Program-made: the position numbers and the translations under genes
Notes under the pieces: model-generated
The model's input: the letters and a program-made list of their open reading frames with translations, nothing else
Databases searched by the model: none
What the model was told of the DNA's origin: nothing
In this document: positions 36,469-44,836 of the stretch, in pieces
How positions within the stretch are numbered: the stretch's first letter is position 1
Layout: the number at the start of each line of letters is the position of its first letter
NCBI RefSeq assembly: GCF_900457465.1
Contig: NZ_UAUU01000011.1
Location: forward strand, 868,001 to 932,000
Direction of reading: 5' to 3'
DNA length: 64,000 nt
From: Sphingobacterium multivorum
GTDB lineage: Bacteria > Bacteroidota > Bacteroidia > Sphingobacteriales > Sphingobacteriaceae

Positions 36469-37269
36469 TTGAAAAATTCTATTTATATAAAAACCAAAAT
36501 TGAAGCGGCAGCATTATTAAAAGCTGCACCGTTCCGGAAAGAAATTCGCAAGACCGAACCGCACAAACACAACAGCTATTTTGAAATTATTTATTTAAGA
36601 GAAGGAAGCGGTTTCCACACCATCGACCATACTTCATTTTCAATTAAGCCACCCACCGTATTTTTTGTTCGTAAAGAACAGGTACATCATTGGGATATGA
36701 CAGATACACCTGACGGCTTTGTTCTGCTTTTAAAGAAGGGATTTCTCGACCAATCGATGGACAGTGAGCTGAAAAGTCTTTTATCCAAACTCAGCGAATT
36801 AAGTTGCATCTATCTGAAAGAAACAGAAAGTATAGATACTATATTTCAACTGCTCACTACAGAGAAAGACTTTACCGTTACCGAAGGATTATTGAAGGCA
36901 CTATTTGCTAAAATATTGATTTCAGCAAAACCTTTGACTAATAAAACGAGTAAAACCGATGATGTAATTACAGTTTTCAGGGAATTGCTCAACCAACCAA
37001 ACGACCTTCGAAACAATGTTGCTCACTATGCAGAAAAGCTCCATACGACACCACAAAATCTCAATGCTATTTGTCGTAAAACACTAGACCAATCAGCTAC
37101 AGAGGTAATTGCTGAACATATGATAAGTGAGGCAAAGAGGCAATTAATGTATACAGAAAGTCGTGTTTCTGAAATTGCCTATAGTTTAAATTTTAATGAC
37201 ACTTCCCATTTTGTAAAATATTTCAAACGGTACACAGGTCTTACGCCACAAACCTTCCGGAATACCTAA
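36469..37269 (+). CDS. AraC-family transcriptional regulator
   Basis: 266 residues from TTG; no nearby ATG is in frame and an in-frame TGA precedes it. N-terminal cupin half (PHKHNSYFEIIYLREGSG), C-terminal double HTH with NVAHYAEKLHTTPQNLN and VSEIAYSLNFNDTSHFVKYF. It likely controls the following group (lipoprotein, PAP2, DoxX, phosphatase, chrA) or the arsenic operon just before. Regulation of either is inference from position. Confidence 0.85.
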   Translation: MKNSIYIKTKIEAAALLKAAPFRKEIRKTEPHKHNSYFEIIYLREGSGFHTIDHTSFSIKPPTVFFVRKEQVHHWDMTDTPDGFVLLLKKGFLDQSMDSELKSLLSKLSELSCIYLKETESIDTIFQLLTTEKDFTVTEGLLKALFAKILISAKPLTNKTSKTDDVITVFRELLNQPNDLRNNVAHYAEKLHTTPQNLNAICRKTLDQSATEVIAEHMISEAKRQLMYTESRVSEIAYSLNFNDTSHFVKYFKRYTGLTPQTFRNT

Positions 37270-37348
37270 ATCATACCGTTTTATTTTCAAATATACCGTA
37301 TGTGATAGTTTGTATTGTACGAGATTTGTATGGCGTAAAATACAGGTT

Positions 37349-37823
37349 ATGAAATATTTGACATTTTTATTTATACTTTCTTTTTTTTCAGCTTGTAATC
37401 AAAAACAAGAAGCTGTTGAAGGACAGTGGATAAAAGGAAACGAGCAGGAGAAACTTGAAACGATAGAAAATCAATTTCGTGGATTTGACATGGCAAAGGT
37501 TGAAACCGGATATCGTTATCAGGAATTATATTGGGCAGGACAAGACGAAAACTGGGAGTATGCTGATTATCAATTGGAAAAAATCCAAAAGGCGATAGAA
37601 AATGGATTGGAAAGAAGGCCTAAACGGGCACAATCCGCACAGCATTTTCTAACCGTTACACTCCCCCAAATGAAAGAGGCACTAAAAAAAAAAGGATACA
37701 GTTGTTTTTAATAAGAACTTCCAAGTACTTACCAATAGCTGAGTTAGCTGTCATGCAATGGAAAAAGTACCTTTTTTTACTGTAAAAACTCCGACAGAAA
37801 GACAATCACCCATCAGAAAATAA
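37349..37823 (+). pseudogene. Cytochrome-c-like lipoprotein, broken
   Basis: ATG 37349 starts a lipoprotein (signal ending LSFFSAC) whose body reads FRGFDMAKVETGYRYQELYW and AENGLERRPKRAQSAQ-like. The frame ends early because of an A10 run at 37684-37693 that is one base too long. After correction the frame reaches NSxVSCHAMEKVPFF and a stop at 37821-37823. The expected first Cys of a CxxCH haem motif is a TGA there, so the motif reads S-stop-V-S-C-H. The stop overlaps the next start as TAATG. Both lesions would have to be errors for it to work. Confidence 0.7.
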
Positions 37824-38421
37824 TGCTTGAGGATATCAAACAGATAGATACAAATATTCTATTATGGCTAAATGGAAGCCACAACGAATTTTGGGACGAA
37901 GTAATGTGGTTTGCCAGCGGCAAATACACTTGGCTTCTTTTTTATGTTGCACTGATAATTTTGCTTATCTGGAAGTATAAAAGGATGCCATCCTAATGAT
38001 TTTATTAATCGTATTGCTCATCACAATGAGTGATCAGTTGGCTTCCGGCATATTTAAACCACTATTTGAAAGGCTGCGTCCAAGTCATAATCCAGCATTG
38101 GAAGGTGAGCTACATATAGTAAACAATTATCGTGGCGGCAAGTTCGGTTTTATTTCTTCTCATGCTGCCAATGTCTTTGCTTTGGCATTTTATTTAACCA
38201 TATTAACTAAACAAAATCTGAAATGGCTCCCAATTATTCTCATCCCATGGGCAATTTTTGTCAGTTTGAGCAGGATTTATTTAGGCGTACACTATCCCGC
38301 TGATATTTTAGTTCCAGCTATTTTAAGTATGCTTATTGCAGGGATGGTAGCCCATTTATATAAAATATACAATCCAAAATTCATAAAACTATTTAATCAT
38401 GATGTTTCAAAAAATAACTAA
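37823..38421 (+). pseudogene. PAP2-family phosphatase, frameshifted
   Basis: From ATG 37823 the frame reads MLEDIKQIDTNILLWLNGSH through a first span, then stops at TAA after 55 codons near 37985. One added A in the A4 run there joins it to the second frame (MILLIVLLITMSDQ). The full protein is 199 residues. The catalytic signatures are complete: KPLFERLRP, FISSHAANVFAL and SRIYLGVHYPADI, the three boxes of a lipid phosphatase/undecaprenyl pyrophosphate phosphatase-type PAP2 enzyme. Membrane-bound, acting at the outer face. Confidence 0.85.
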
Positions 38422-38830
38422 GACAAACCTATCAAAAACTACCATACTTATTCGACTGATGGTAGGTGCCGTATTTCTTTCGGAAGGAATACAGAAGTTT
38501 TTATTTGCAGACACCTTAGGTGCAGGACGTTTTGCAAAAATAGGTCTGCCTAATCCTGAGTTTTTGGGTCCGTTCGTTGGCAGCTTTGAAATTGTTTGTG
38601 GATTTTTAATTCTTATTGGACTTCTGACAAGATTGGTGAGCATTCCTCTTATCATTATTATGTTCGTTGCTATTGCAACAACTAAATCAGAAGTTTTAGC
38701 AGAAAAAGGATTTTGGGAAATGATGCATGGAAGTCGTACAGACTGGGCGATGCTTTTGGGTAGTATCTTTCTATTGATAAAAGGTGGAGGTCGTTGGTCG
38801 ATAGATAGCTTGACAAATATTCCTAAATAA
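38399..38830 (+). CDS. DoxX family membrane protein
   Basis: 143 residues, four spans. Typical pattern: ILIRLMVGAVFLSEGIQKFL, then GAGRFAKIGLP, FVGSFEIVCGFLILIGLLTR and DWAMLLGSIFLLIKGGGRWS. DoxX proteins are small quinone- or thiosulfate-related membrane proteins of unclear role. It overlaps the PAP2 gene by 23 bases, so it is coupled to it. Confidence 0.92.
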   Translation: MMFQKITKTNLSKTTILIRLMVGAVFLSEGIQKFLFADTLGAGRFAKIGLPNPEFLGPFVGSFEIVCGFLILIGLLTRLVSIPLIIIMFVAIATTKSEVLAEKGFWEMMHGSRTDWAMLLGSIFLLIKGGGRWSIDSLTNIPK

Positions 38831-38881
38831 ATAGGACAATTTCAATCACTTAAATATAACATATCATTTTAGACAATTTAT

Positions 38882-40756
38882 ATGAATAAGATACTATTTT
38901 CTGCTATTGCGTTAATGTTTGCTACAACAGCAATGGCACAACTTCCTAAAATTCCTGCTACATACAGTAACCTGGGCTATGATACTAATGGAAGATTATA
39001 TTTTGAAAATAAGGGTGAAAAATACTTTGCTGAAGAATTTAAAAATCCACTAACGATCGAACAACTTCTTGGTAAACCGGAAGCTACTGAAAATGGGGTT
39101 CAGATGGATTTTGGGACTTTAAAAGGCACGGTAACCTATGGCTTGATCCCTTACGGAAAAGTTCCGCATCCCCTTCCCGTATATCGAAAAACCGTCAAAA
39201 TTGAAGACGGTAAAATAGAGCTCAATATAAAAGAGGATTTCAAGTATCCGTATGATTTTGTAGACTGGAAGAAAAATGGGTACCTGAACCTTGGCTACCG
39301 AATTGCTGATGAGCAGGGTATGCTTTTGTTTGATGGCATAATTGCTTTAAAAGGTGAAGGACCATTTGAAGTCATACCGGCAATTTATGAAGGACCTTTT
39401 GTAAATATGCTTACTGATAACTCTGCTGTAATCTGGTGCAAAACCACACATCCCGTAAAGGCCGAAATTGAAATCAATGGCAAAGTTTATAAAGATGAGC
39501 ACGAAACAACGCTGCATCGCTGGAATATAGCAGGACTTACCCCAAATACAAAGCACAACTATAAGGTAAAATATGGGATACAATCGCAATCGTATCATCT
39601 TAAAACTGCACCATCTAAAGGCAGCAGAGAAGCGTTCGTATTTGGTTATGCAAGCGACAGCCGCCATGCTACAGGTGGAGGTGAACGGAAAATCCTTGGA
39701 GCCAACGCCTACATAATGAAAAAAATGGCTGCACTTGCTCACATGAAGGACGTGCGCTTTATGCAATTCACCGGTGATATGATTAACGGCTATTTGAGCA
39801 GTAAAGAACAGCAGAGACTGGAATATTCTAACTGGAAAAAATCCATTGAACCATTTTGGCACTACATGCCCTTTTATATAGGTATGGGTAATCATGAAGC
39901 ATTAGGTCTTATTTTTAAAGATGAAAACGGCAAGCAACAGGCATTTATTGATGCTTTTCCTTATGAGACCCAATCAGCAGAAGCACTTTTTGCAGAGGAA
40001 TTTGTAAATCCTGAAAATGGTCCAGATAACGAGGATGATAACAAGTATGACCCTGACCCTAAAAATATAGACTTCCCTTCCTATAAGGAAAATGTGTTTT
40101 ATTATACCTACGGAAACGTGGCGATGATTGTCCTTAATAGCAATTACTGGTATGCACCTTCCATTGCTAATCAAACGGCTTCCAGCGGAGGGTTGCATGG
40201 GTATTTAATGGATAACCAACTTCAATGGCTTCGTGAAACGATCTCAAAATTGGAAAGAGACAAGAATATTGACCATATTTTTCTTACACAACATACTCCT
40301 GCATTTCCTAATGGAGGACACAGTAAAGATGTGATGTGGTACAGCGGTAACAACGAAAAAAGACCCTACATTGGAGGAAAGCCCGTTGATAAAGGAATTA
40401 TAGAACGCAGAGATGAATATTTAGATATTTTGATTAATCAAAGTAAGAAAGTGGTGGGGATGCTTACAGGCGATGAACATAACTATAACTGGTTAAAACT
40501 GACGGCTGATATGCCAATTTACCCCGAGAATTATCCGCATAAAAAACTTAATGTATCGCGCCCAATCTATCAAATCAATAATGGTGCAGCAGGAGCTCCT
40601 TATTATGGTCAGGAAGTATTGCCATGGAGTAAGCATACCCAGTCATTTAGCGTGGAAAATGCACTTTGCCTGTTTTATGTGGAGGGAAAAAAAATAACAA
40701 TGAAAGTATTCAATCCGGACACTTTAAATCAAATAGATGAAGTCGAATTAAGATAA
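38882..40756 (+). CDS. Secreted metallophosphoesterase (purple acid phosphatase-like)
   Basis: 624 residues with a signal peptide (LMFATTAMAQ). An N-terminal beta domain (about 25-240) is followed by the calcineurin-like core: GYASDSRHATGG, then MQFTGDMING, IGMGNHEALG, FLTQHTPAFPNGGH and MLTGDEHNYNWL, providing the Asp, Asn and His ligands of a binuclear metal site. It is exported, presumably to the periplasm or outside. It ends 5 bases before chrA, so the two are cotranscribed. Substrate not known. Confidence 0.88.
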   Translation: MNKILFSAIALMFATTAMAQLPKIPATYSNLGYDTNGRLYFENKGEKYFAEEFKNPLTIEQLLGKPEATENGVQMDFGTLKGTVTYGLIPYGKVPHPLPVYRKTVKIEDGKIELNIKEDFKYPYDFVDWKKNGYLNLGYRIADEQGMLLFDGIIALKGEGPFEVIPAIYEGPFVNMLTDNSAVIWCKTTHPVKAEIEINGKVYKDEHETTLHRWNIAGLTPNTKHNYKVKYGIQSQSYHLKTAPSKGSREAFVFGYASDSRHATGGGERKILGANAYIMKKMAALAHMKDVRFMQFTGDMINGYLSSKEQQRLEYSNWKKSIEPFWHYMPFYIGMGNHEALGLIFKDENGKQQAFIDAFPYETQSAEALFAEEFVNPENGPDNEDDNKYDPDPKNIDFPSYKENVFYYTYGNVAMIVLNSNYWYAPSIANQTASSGGLHGYLMDNQLQWLRETISKLERDKNIDHIFLTQHTPAFPNGGHSKDVMWYSGNNEKRPYIGGKPVDKGIIERRDEYLDILINQSKKVVGMLTGDEHNYNWLKLTADMPIYPENYPHKKLNVSRPIYQINNGAAGAPYYGQEVLPWSKHTQSFSVENALCLFYVEGKKITMKVFNPDTLNQIDEVELR

Positions 40757-40761
40757 TTAAA

Positions 40762-41892
40762 ATGCAAGAGAATGTAAACGTAAAAGAAATCGCAAAAGTT
40801 TTCGGTAAGTTAGGTATTATAGGGTTTGGAGGTCCGGCAGCACATATTGCCATGATGCGTGACGAAGTGGTGGTTAAACGAAAATGGATGAGTGAACAGC
40901 ATTTTTTGGATCTACTGGGTGCTACCAACCTTATTCCAGGACCTAACAGCACGGAAATGGCTATTCATATTGGCTATGATAAAGACGGTTGGAAAGGATT
41001 GTTAACAGCAGGTTTATGCTTTATTCTGCCTGCCGTATTTATCACTGGAATTTTCGCATATTTATATAATCTTTACGGACAGCTACCCGAAGTACAACCT
41101 TTTATCTATGGTATCAAACCTGCTATAATAGCCATTATTCTGGCAGCAATTTATCCATTGGCAAAACAATCTGTCAAATCCATAAATTTAGCTCTTATTG
41201 GTATTGCTGTTTTGTTCGCAGCGGTGTTTGGAGTTAATGAAATTTATTTAATGTTTGGTGCAGGTTTGTTAGCATTTGGATTGCACACGGTTCAGAACAG
41301 GCAAAATGATACTTTGCAAAGTATTGTTCCGTTTACCTTTCTTCAAATTACACAGACAACTTTTTGGACAGCGACAAATGCCAAACTGTTTTGGACATTT
41401 CTTAAAATTGGCTCCATACTTTATGGGAGCGGATATGTGCTGTTTGCCTTTTTAGATACAGAATTGGTTGCAACAGGTCTGCTCACAAGACAGCAACTAA
41501 TGGATGCCATTGCGGTAGGACAGTTCACACCCGGTCCTGTTTTTTCATCGGTAACGTTTATTGGCTTTCAAATCAATGGGCTTTCAGGAGCCATTATCTC
41601 AACTATTGCCATTTTCCTGCCATCATTTGTTTTTGTGGCACTGCTTAATCCGTTAATGAAAAAGCTACGAAATTCTAAAGGATTATCTTCCTTTTTAGAT
41701 GCCGTGAATGTAGCATCGGTAGCCATAATCATAGCGGTGTGTTACGAAATGGGTAAAGAAACTATTACTGATTGGCGGACGATGTTAATTGCAGTTTTGA
41801 GCATTGCAATAACTTTTGGATACAAAAAATTAAATAGTGCTGTTATAGTTTTGGGCGGTTCCTTATTAGGATATGTATTATTTCAAATTTGA
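40762..41892 (+). CDS. chrA: Chromate transporter ChrA
   Basis: 376 residues, long-chain ChrA with two homologous halves. First half: FGKLGIIGFGGPAAHIAMM and NLIPGPNSTEMAIHIGY; second half: FLKIGSILYGSGYVLFAFLD and QFTPGPVFSSVTFIGFQ. Each half holds the PGP loop typical of the CHR family. It exports chromate from the cytoplasm. It is the last gene of the cargo operon starting at 36469. No frame lesion. Confidence 0.95.
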   Translation: MQENVNVKEIAKVFGKLGIIGFGGPAAHIAMMRDEVVVKRKWMSEQHFLDLLGATNLIPGPNSTEMAIHIGYDKDGWKGLLTAGLCFILPAVFITGIFAYLYNLYGQLPEVQPFIYGIKPAIIAIILAAIYPLAKQSVKSINLALIGIAVLFAAVFGVNEIYLMFGAGLLAFGLHTVQNRQNDTLQSIVPFTFLQITQTTFWTATNAKLFWTFLKIGSILYGSGYVLFAFLDTELVATGLLTRQQLMDAIAVGQFTPGPVFSSVTFIGFQINGLSGAIISTIAIFLPSFVFVALLNPLMKKLRNSKGLSSFLDAVNVASVAIIIAVCYEMGKETITDWRTMLIAVLSIAITFGYKKLNSAVIVLGGSLLGYVLFQI

Positions 41893-41952
41893 TAAAAATT
41901 TAGATTATTATCTTCATAAGGAGAAACTGTACAAATTCGTAACTTTCTCAGA

Positions 41953-42351
41953 TTAACTGTCCATACCGATAACGGTTTCTATTACTCTTTCAAAATCATC
42001 AACATCGCTTCCAAGTAGTAGATAACTTGAAAACCCAATCTCTAAAAGAGATTTCCCAACTTTCTCATCATCAATATCGCTATGGGCAACCAGTTTGATT
42101 GCAGGGTACTCTTTCCTTAATTCTTGAAGCTGTTTAAGCACATTTTGGTCGTAAAAATCCAAGTCAATAATACAGACTTTGGGGATTTTGTTCAATGAAG
42201 ACAACTGTGATAACCCGTTTTCTATGCTTTCTGACCTAGATAGGATTTCCATTCCAGATGCAGCGAGATCTTTGCAGATGTTATCGGTTACAGGGCTTTT
42301 GTCATTGATAAAAGACAGGGAGATTGTTTCTTGTACAGTACCAGTTTTCAT
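41953..42351 (-). CDS. Stand-alone receiver-like protein
   Basis: 132 residues resembling a response-regulator receiver domain without an output domain: an acidic centre PKVCIIDLDFYDQNVLKQL with D at the phospho-acceptor position and a conserved KLVAHSDIDDEKVGKS. It probably belongs to a family of small proteins in Bacteroidota integrative elements. It lies downstream of the structured region 42421-42528 on the minus strand. Function unknown. Confidence 0.55.
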   Translation of the reverse strand: MKTGTVQETISLSFINDKSPVTDNICKDLAASGMEILSRSESIENGLSQLSSLNKIPKVCIIDLDFYDQNVLKQLQELRKEYPAIKLVAHSDIDDEKVGKSLLEIGFSSYLLLGSDVDDFERVIETVIGMDS

Positions 42352-42420
42352 ACGTTACCTTTTTTTGAGTTAGATGAAGTTCCTGCACAAAAAGAAAGCG
42401 CAGGCAACTACACTTACCGC

Positions 42421-42528
42421 ACATTGAGGTACTGGTATACCCGACAACGAATAAGCGAGCGCCCACGCCTATGGCATGAGCGTTCTTCCTTATCGTCCCG
42501 TTGTCTAAAAATTACCAGTTTTCAATGT
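42421..42528. repeat. Long imperfect inverted repeat
   Basis: Four pairs of arms nest in order: ACATTGA/TCAATGT (42421-42427, 42522-42528), ACTGGTA/TACCAGT (42431, 42513), GACAACG/CGTTGTC (42443, 42499) and ATAAG/CTTAT (42451, 42489), closing on GCC-TAT-GGC at 42467-42475. A ~108-nt foldback is predicted. It lies between divergently placed element genes with no coding capacity. Confidence 0.65.
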
Positions 42529-42623
42529 GGGACTTAAAGCAAAACACTTTAAGTATTTCTATATTTTACATAGCAAAGATACTAAACTCGTTTCGATATA
42601 GAAATATGATTGCTTGAAATCCG

Positions 42624-42923
42624 TTATTTGTTCTTTTGTCCATTGCAGACATAGTTTTGTTCAAGTATCCGTAAAAGGTCGGTTTGCTTAAAAATGATTT
42701 TGCCGCCTATCTGGATGTATGGGAGTATTTGGTCATCACGATATTGCTGTAAAGTCCGTCTGCTGATGTGTAACAGTTTACACACGTCTTCGCCTGAAAG
42801 ATATATTTCACCGTTCATTACAGGACGGTAGTTTTTCAATATGCTTTCAATACGGGTGCGTAGCTGTGTAATCATTTCCCTGTGGGCAATGATTTCGTCA
42901 CTATCATTCGTGAATAAATCCAT
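42624..42923 (-). CDS. Helix-turn-helix protein of the integrative element (second)
   Basis: About 99 residues; start taken at MDLFTNDSDEIIA, since the open frame extends upstream into the previous gene. An excisionase/MerR-like HTH sits in YLSGEDVCKLLHISRRTLQQ, then YRDDQILPYIQIGGKIIFKQ. The short HTH-and-wing domain (DNA-binding domain of excisionase type, HTH_17) is typical of Bacteroidota conjugative transposons. It overlaps the HTH gene upstream by 20 bases. Confidence 0.8.
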   Translation of the reverse strand: MDLFTNDSDEIIAHREMITQLRTRIESILKNYRPVMNGEIYLSGEDVCKLLHISRRTLQQYRDDQILPYIQIGGKIIFKQTDLLRILEQNYVCNGQKNK

Positions 42924-43215
42924 TTTCAGTAGTATTGTCCGGCTGTCTGGCTTCGAGCAAAGTCTGTACATCCGAGCGTTTATAATAATTTTTGCGGTTC
43001 AGTTTTGAATACGGTAAAAGTCCTTTGCTTTTGTAGGTCTGTAAAGTCCGTTTGGTAATGTTCATCATCAGGCACACTTCTTGGTTATCAAGCCACTGTT
43101 CCTCTTTAAAAATGGGCGTATATTTCTGTGTGGCATTTTCGGTCAGTTCCAAAAGTGCTTTTAGCTCATTTTTCATTCCGTCTAGTGCGGACTTTTGTAT
43201 TGCTAAGACTTCCAT
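42904..43215 (-). CDS. Helix-turn-helix protein of the integrative element (first)
   Basis: About 103 residues from MEVLAIQKSALDG; the frame is open for 34 more codons upstream but no conserved start is recognised there. HTH_17-type domain: WLDNQEVCLMMNITKRTLQT, then YKSKGLLPYSKLNRKNYYKR. It forms a pair with the next gene, as seen in CTnDOT-like regions where such proteins control excision. Both are intact. Confidence 0.8.
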   Translation of the reverse strand: MEVLAIQKSALDGMKNELKALLELTENATQKYTPIFKEEQWLDNQEVCLMMNITKRTLQTYKSKGLLPYSKLNRKNYYKRSDVQTLLEARQPDNTTENGFIHE

Positions 43216-43371
43216 ATCCAACTTGTTTTTTATTTCAAAATCTAATTTATAAAGTCTTTTTTCGTATTTTTCTATATTGTACTCATTGGCACTGGAAGGC
43301 AGCATTTGGCTGGACAAGAGCAGTTATTTGATGGTTTTAATAAATCAATAATTAGCTATCACAGTTGATTT

Positions 43372-43387
43372 TTTACCAAATGGTAAA
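43372..43387. promoter_or_regulatory. Palindrome upstream of the Crp/Fnr gene
   Basis: TTTACCA-AA-TGGTAAA, 33 bases before the start of the Crp-family gene. An identical palindrome in the opposite central orientation follows the gene at 43995-44010. Confidence 0.7.
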
Positions 43388-43420
43388 TATGCCAAATGAT
43401 ATTATTTTTAACTTGCACAT

Positions 43421-43987
43421 ATGGAAGAACTGATTGAATATATTCTGCAATTTGGAAATCTTAACAAGCAGCAAATTGAACTTGTAATAAGCAAGGGACA
43501 AATCCTGCAATTAAAAAAAGAGGATTATTTTTCTGAGGCGGGGAAAATTCCAAAGCAGGTTGGGTTTATAGTAGAAGGAGTTATTCGTGGCTGTTATTAC
43601 AATAATAAAGGTGAAGAAATTACCCGTTGCTTCATCAGCGAAAACAGCCTGGTATGTGATTATGTCAACTTCGAGGCGAATGCTACGTCATCTGAGTACT
43701 TGCAAGCTATTACAGATTGTAGTCTTATCGTATTTTCAAAGAAGAATTGGGAAGAACTATCCCATATTATCGTTGGTTGGGAGAATATTAAAAATAAAAT
43801 GGTGCAGCTGTGCATGTACCAAAAATCAAGGAAAGGCCCGGTAATTTCGCAGGACGCTACAACAAGATACCTTGAATTTTTGGAAAATTATCCTTCATTG
43901 ACCAACCGTGTTCCATTATCATACATAGCTTCCTATTTAGGGGTTACACAACAATCTCTTAGCAGAATACGGAAAAACATCCGCTGA
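43421..43987 (+). CDS. Crp/Fnr-family transcriptional regulator
   Basis: 188 residues. A cyclic-nucleotide-binding-type beta barrel occupies residues ~20-115 (GKIPKQVGFIVEGVIRGCYY, SENSLVCDYVNFEANATSSE). A C-terminal HTH (about 150-188, VPLSYIASYLGVTQQSLSRI) is of the Crp type. It lacks the Fnr Cys cluster. The gene is bracketed by two TTTACCA-N2-TGGTAAA palindromes, a likely binding site for the protein itself. Target genes probably include the SDR and EamA genes downstream. Confidence 0.92.
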   Translation: MEELIEYILQFGNLNKQQIELVISKGQILQLKKEDYFSEAGKIPKQVGFIVEGVIRGCYYNNKGEEITRCFISENSLVCDYVNFEANATSSEYLQAITDCSLIVFSKKNWEELSHIIVGWENIKNKMVQLCMYQKSRKGPVISQDATTRYLEFLENYPSLTNRVPLSYIASYLGVTQQSLSRIRKNIR

Positions 43988-43994
43988 TACACTT

Positions 43995-44010
43995 TTTACC
44001 ATTTGGTAAA
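43995..44010. promoter_or_regulatory. Palindrome downstream of the Crp/Fnr gene, before the SDR gene
   Basis: TTTACCA-TT-TGGTAAA, 54 bases before the SDR gene. The arms are identical to those of the site at 43372-43387. Two sites with the same spacing suggest one cognate regulator. Confidence 0.7.
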
Positions 44011-44064
44011 TGATGCCGCTGTCTAATACCTCAATTTTGTATTGAAATTTAAAAATTACAAAAA

Positions 44065-44472
44065 ATGAAAACAGTATTAATTACAGGAGCAAACAAAGGC
44101 ATCGGTTTTGAAACTGCCAGACAGCTTTTAGAAAAGGGATTTTTCGTATTTATTGGAAGCCGTAATATCGAGAACGGTTTGCAGGCAGTTCAGAAACTGA
44201 ATGCAGAAGGCTTTTCAAATGTAGAAGCCGTAGAACTAGATGTTACTGACCCTGCATCGGTACGGCTGGCACGGGAAGAAATAGGCAACAAGGTTTCGGT
44301 TTTGGATGTACTTATCAATAACGCAGGCATCAACGGAGGAAGTGAGCTGGCTTATTGGCTCTTTCCTAAAATCAATGGCTTGCTAACTGGCAAGGAAAAG
44401 AAAAAGGCAACTTTGGTTATGCCTTACTATCAGAACAAAGGCTTCGGTATCGGGTTAGTACAGAATTTTTAA
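44065..44472 (+). pseudogene. Short-chain dehydrogenase N-terminus joined to a foreign tail
   Basis: Residues 1-94 are a normal SDR N-terminus: TGANKGIGFETARQLLEKG (NAD(P)-binding TGxxxGIG) and DVLINNAGINGG. The catalytic S-YxxxK part is absent. From about residue 95 (44345) the frame continues into ELAYWLFPKINGLLTGKEKK and ends GFGIGLVQNF, unlike an SDR. The chimera is probably the result of a deletion or recombination event and is unlikely to be an active dehydrogenase. Confidence 0.7.
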
Positions 44473-44483
44473 ATCAGTTTATT

Positions 44484-44830
44484 ATGTGGTTAGTTTATGC
44501 TTTATTATCCGCTTTGTTTGCTGCACTTACCGCCATATTCGGTAAGCTGGGCGTAGCAAACGTCAATTCCAATCTTGCAACCGGGATACGTACGGTGGTC
44601 ATATTGATAATGATATGGAGCATCGTAATGGCAAGAGGCGAAGCAAAAGGAATTAGCACTTTGTCAAAACAGAATATCACTTTTCTTATTATTTCAGGAA
44701 TAGCCACAGGTTTGTCGTGGCTATTCTATTTCAAAGCCCTGCAATTAGGAAAAGTATCGCAGGTGGCAGCCGTTGATAAGCTAAGCGTAGCCCTTACAAT
44801 CATCATCGCCGTCCTGTTTTTAGGCGAGCA
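44484..44830 (+). pseudogene. EamA/DMT-family transporter, 3'-truncated
   Basis: MWLVYALLSALFAALTAIFG through AVDKLSVALTIIIAVLFLGE encodes the first four or so spans of an EamA/DrugMetaboliteTransporter protein. It then runs into a helicase gene: the last residues (QQRCSLRRT...) are not of the family and come from out-of-frame helicase sequence. About half of the usual ~280 residues, or the terminal span of a short one, is missing. It follows the SDR by 11 bases and may have been its operon partner. Confidence 0.75.
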
Positions 44831-44836
44831 GCAAAG

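Noticed and set aside
42421..42528. Integron attC site
   Set aside because: The foldback looks attC-like in layout, but the expected outer core boxes (RYYYAAC / GTTRRRY) are not at the arms and no integron integrase is present.
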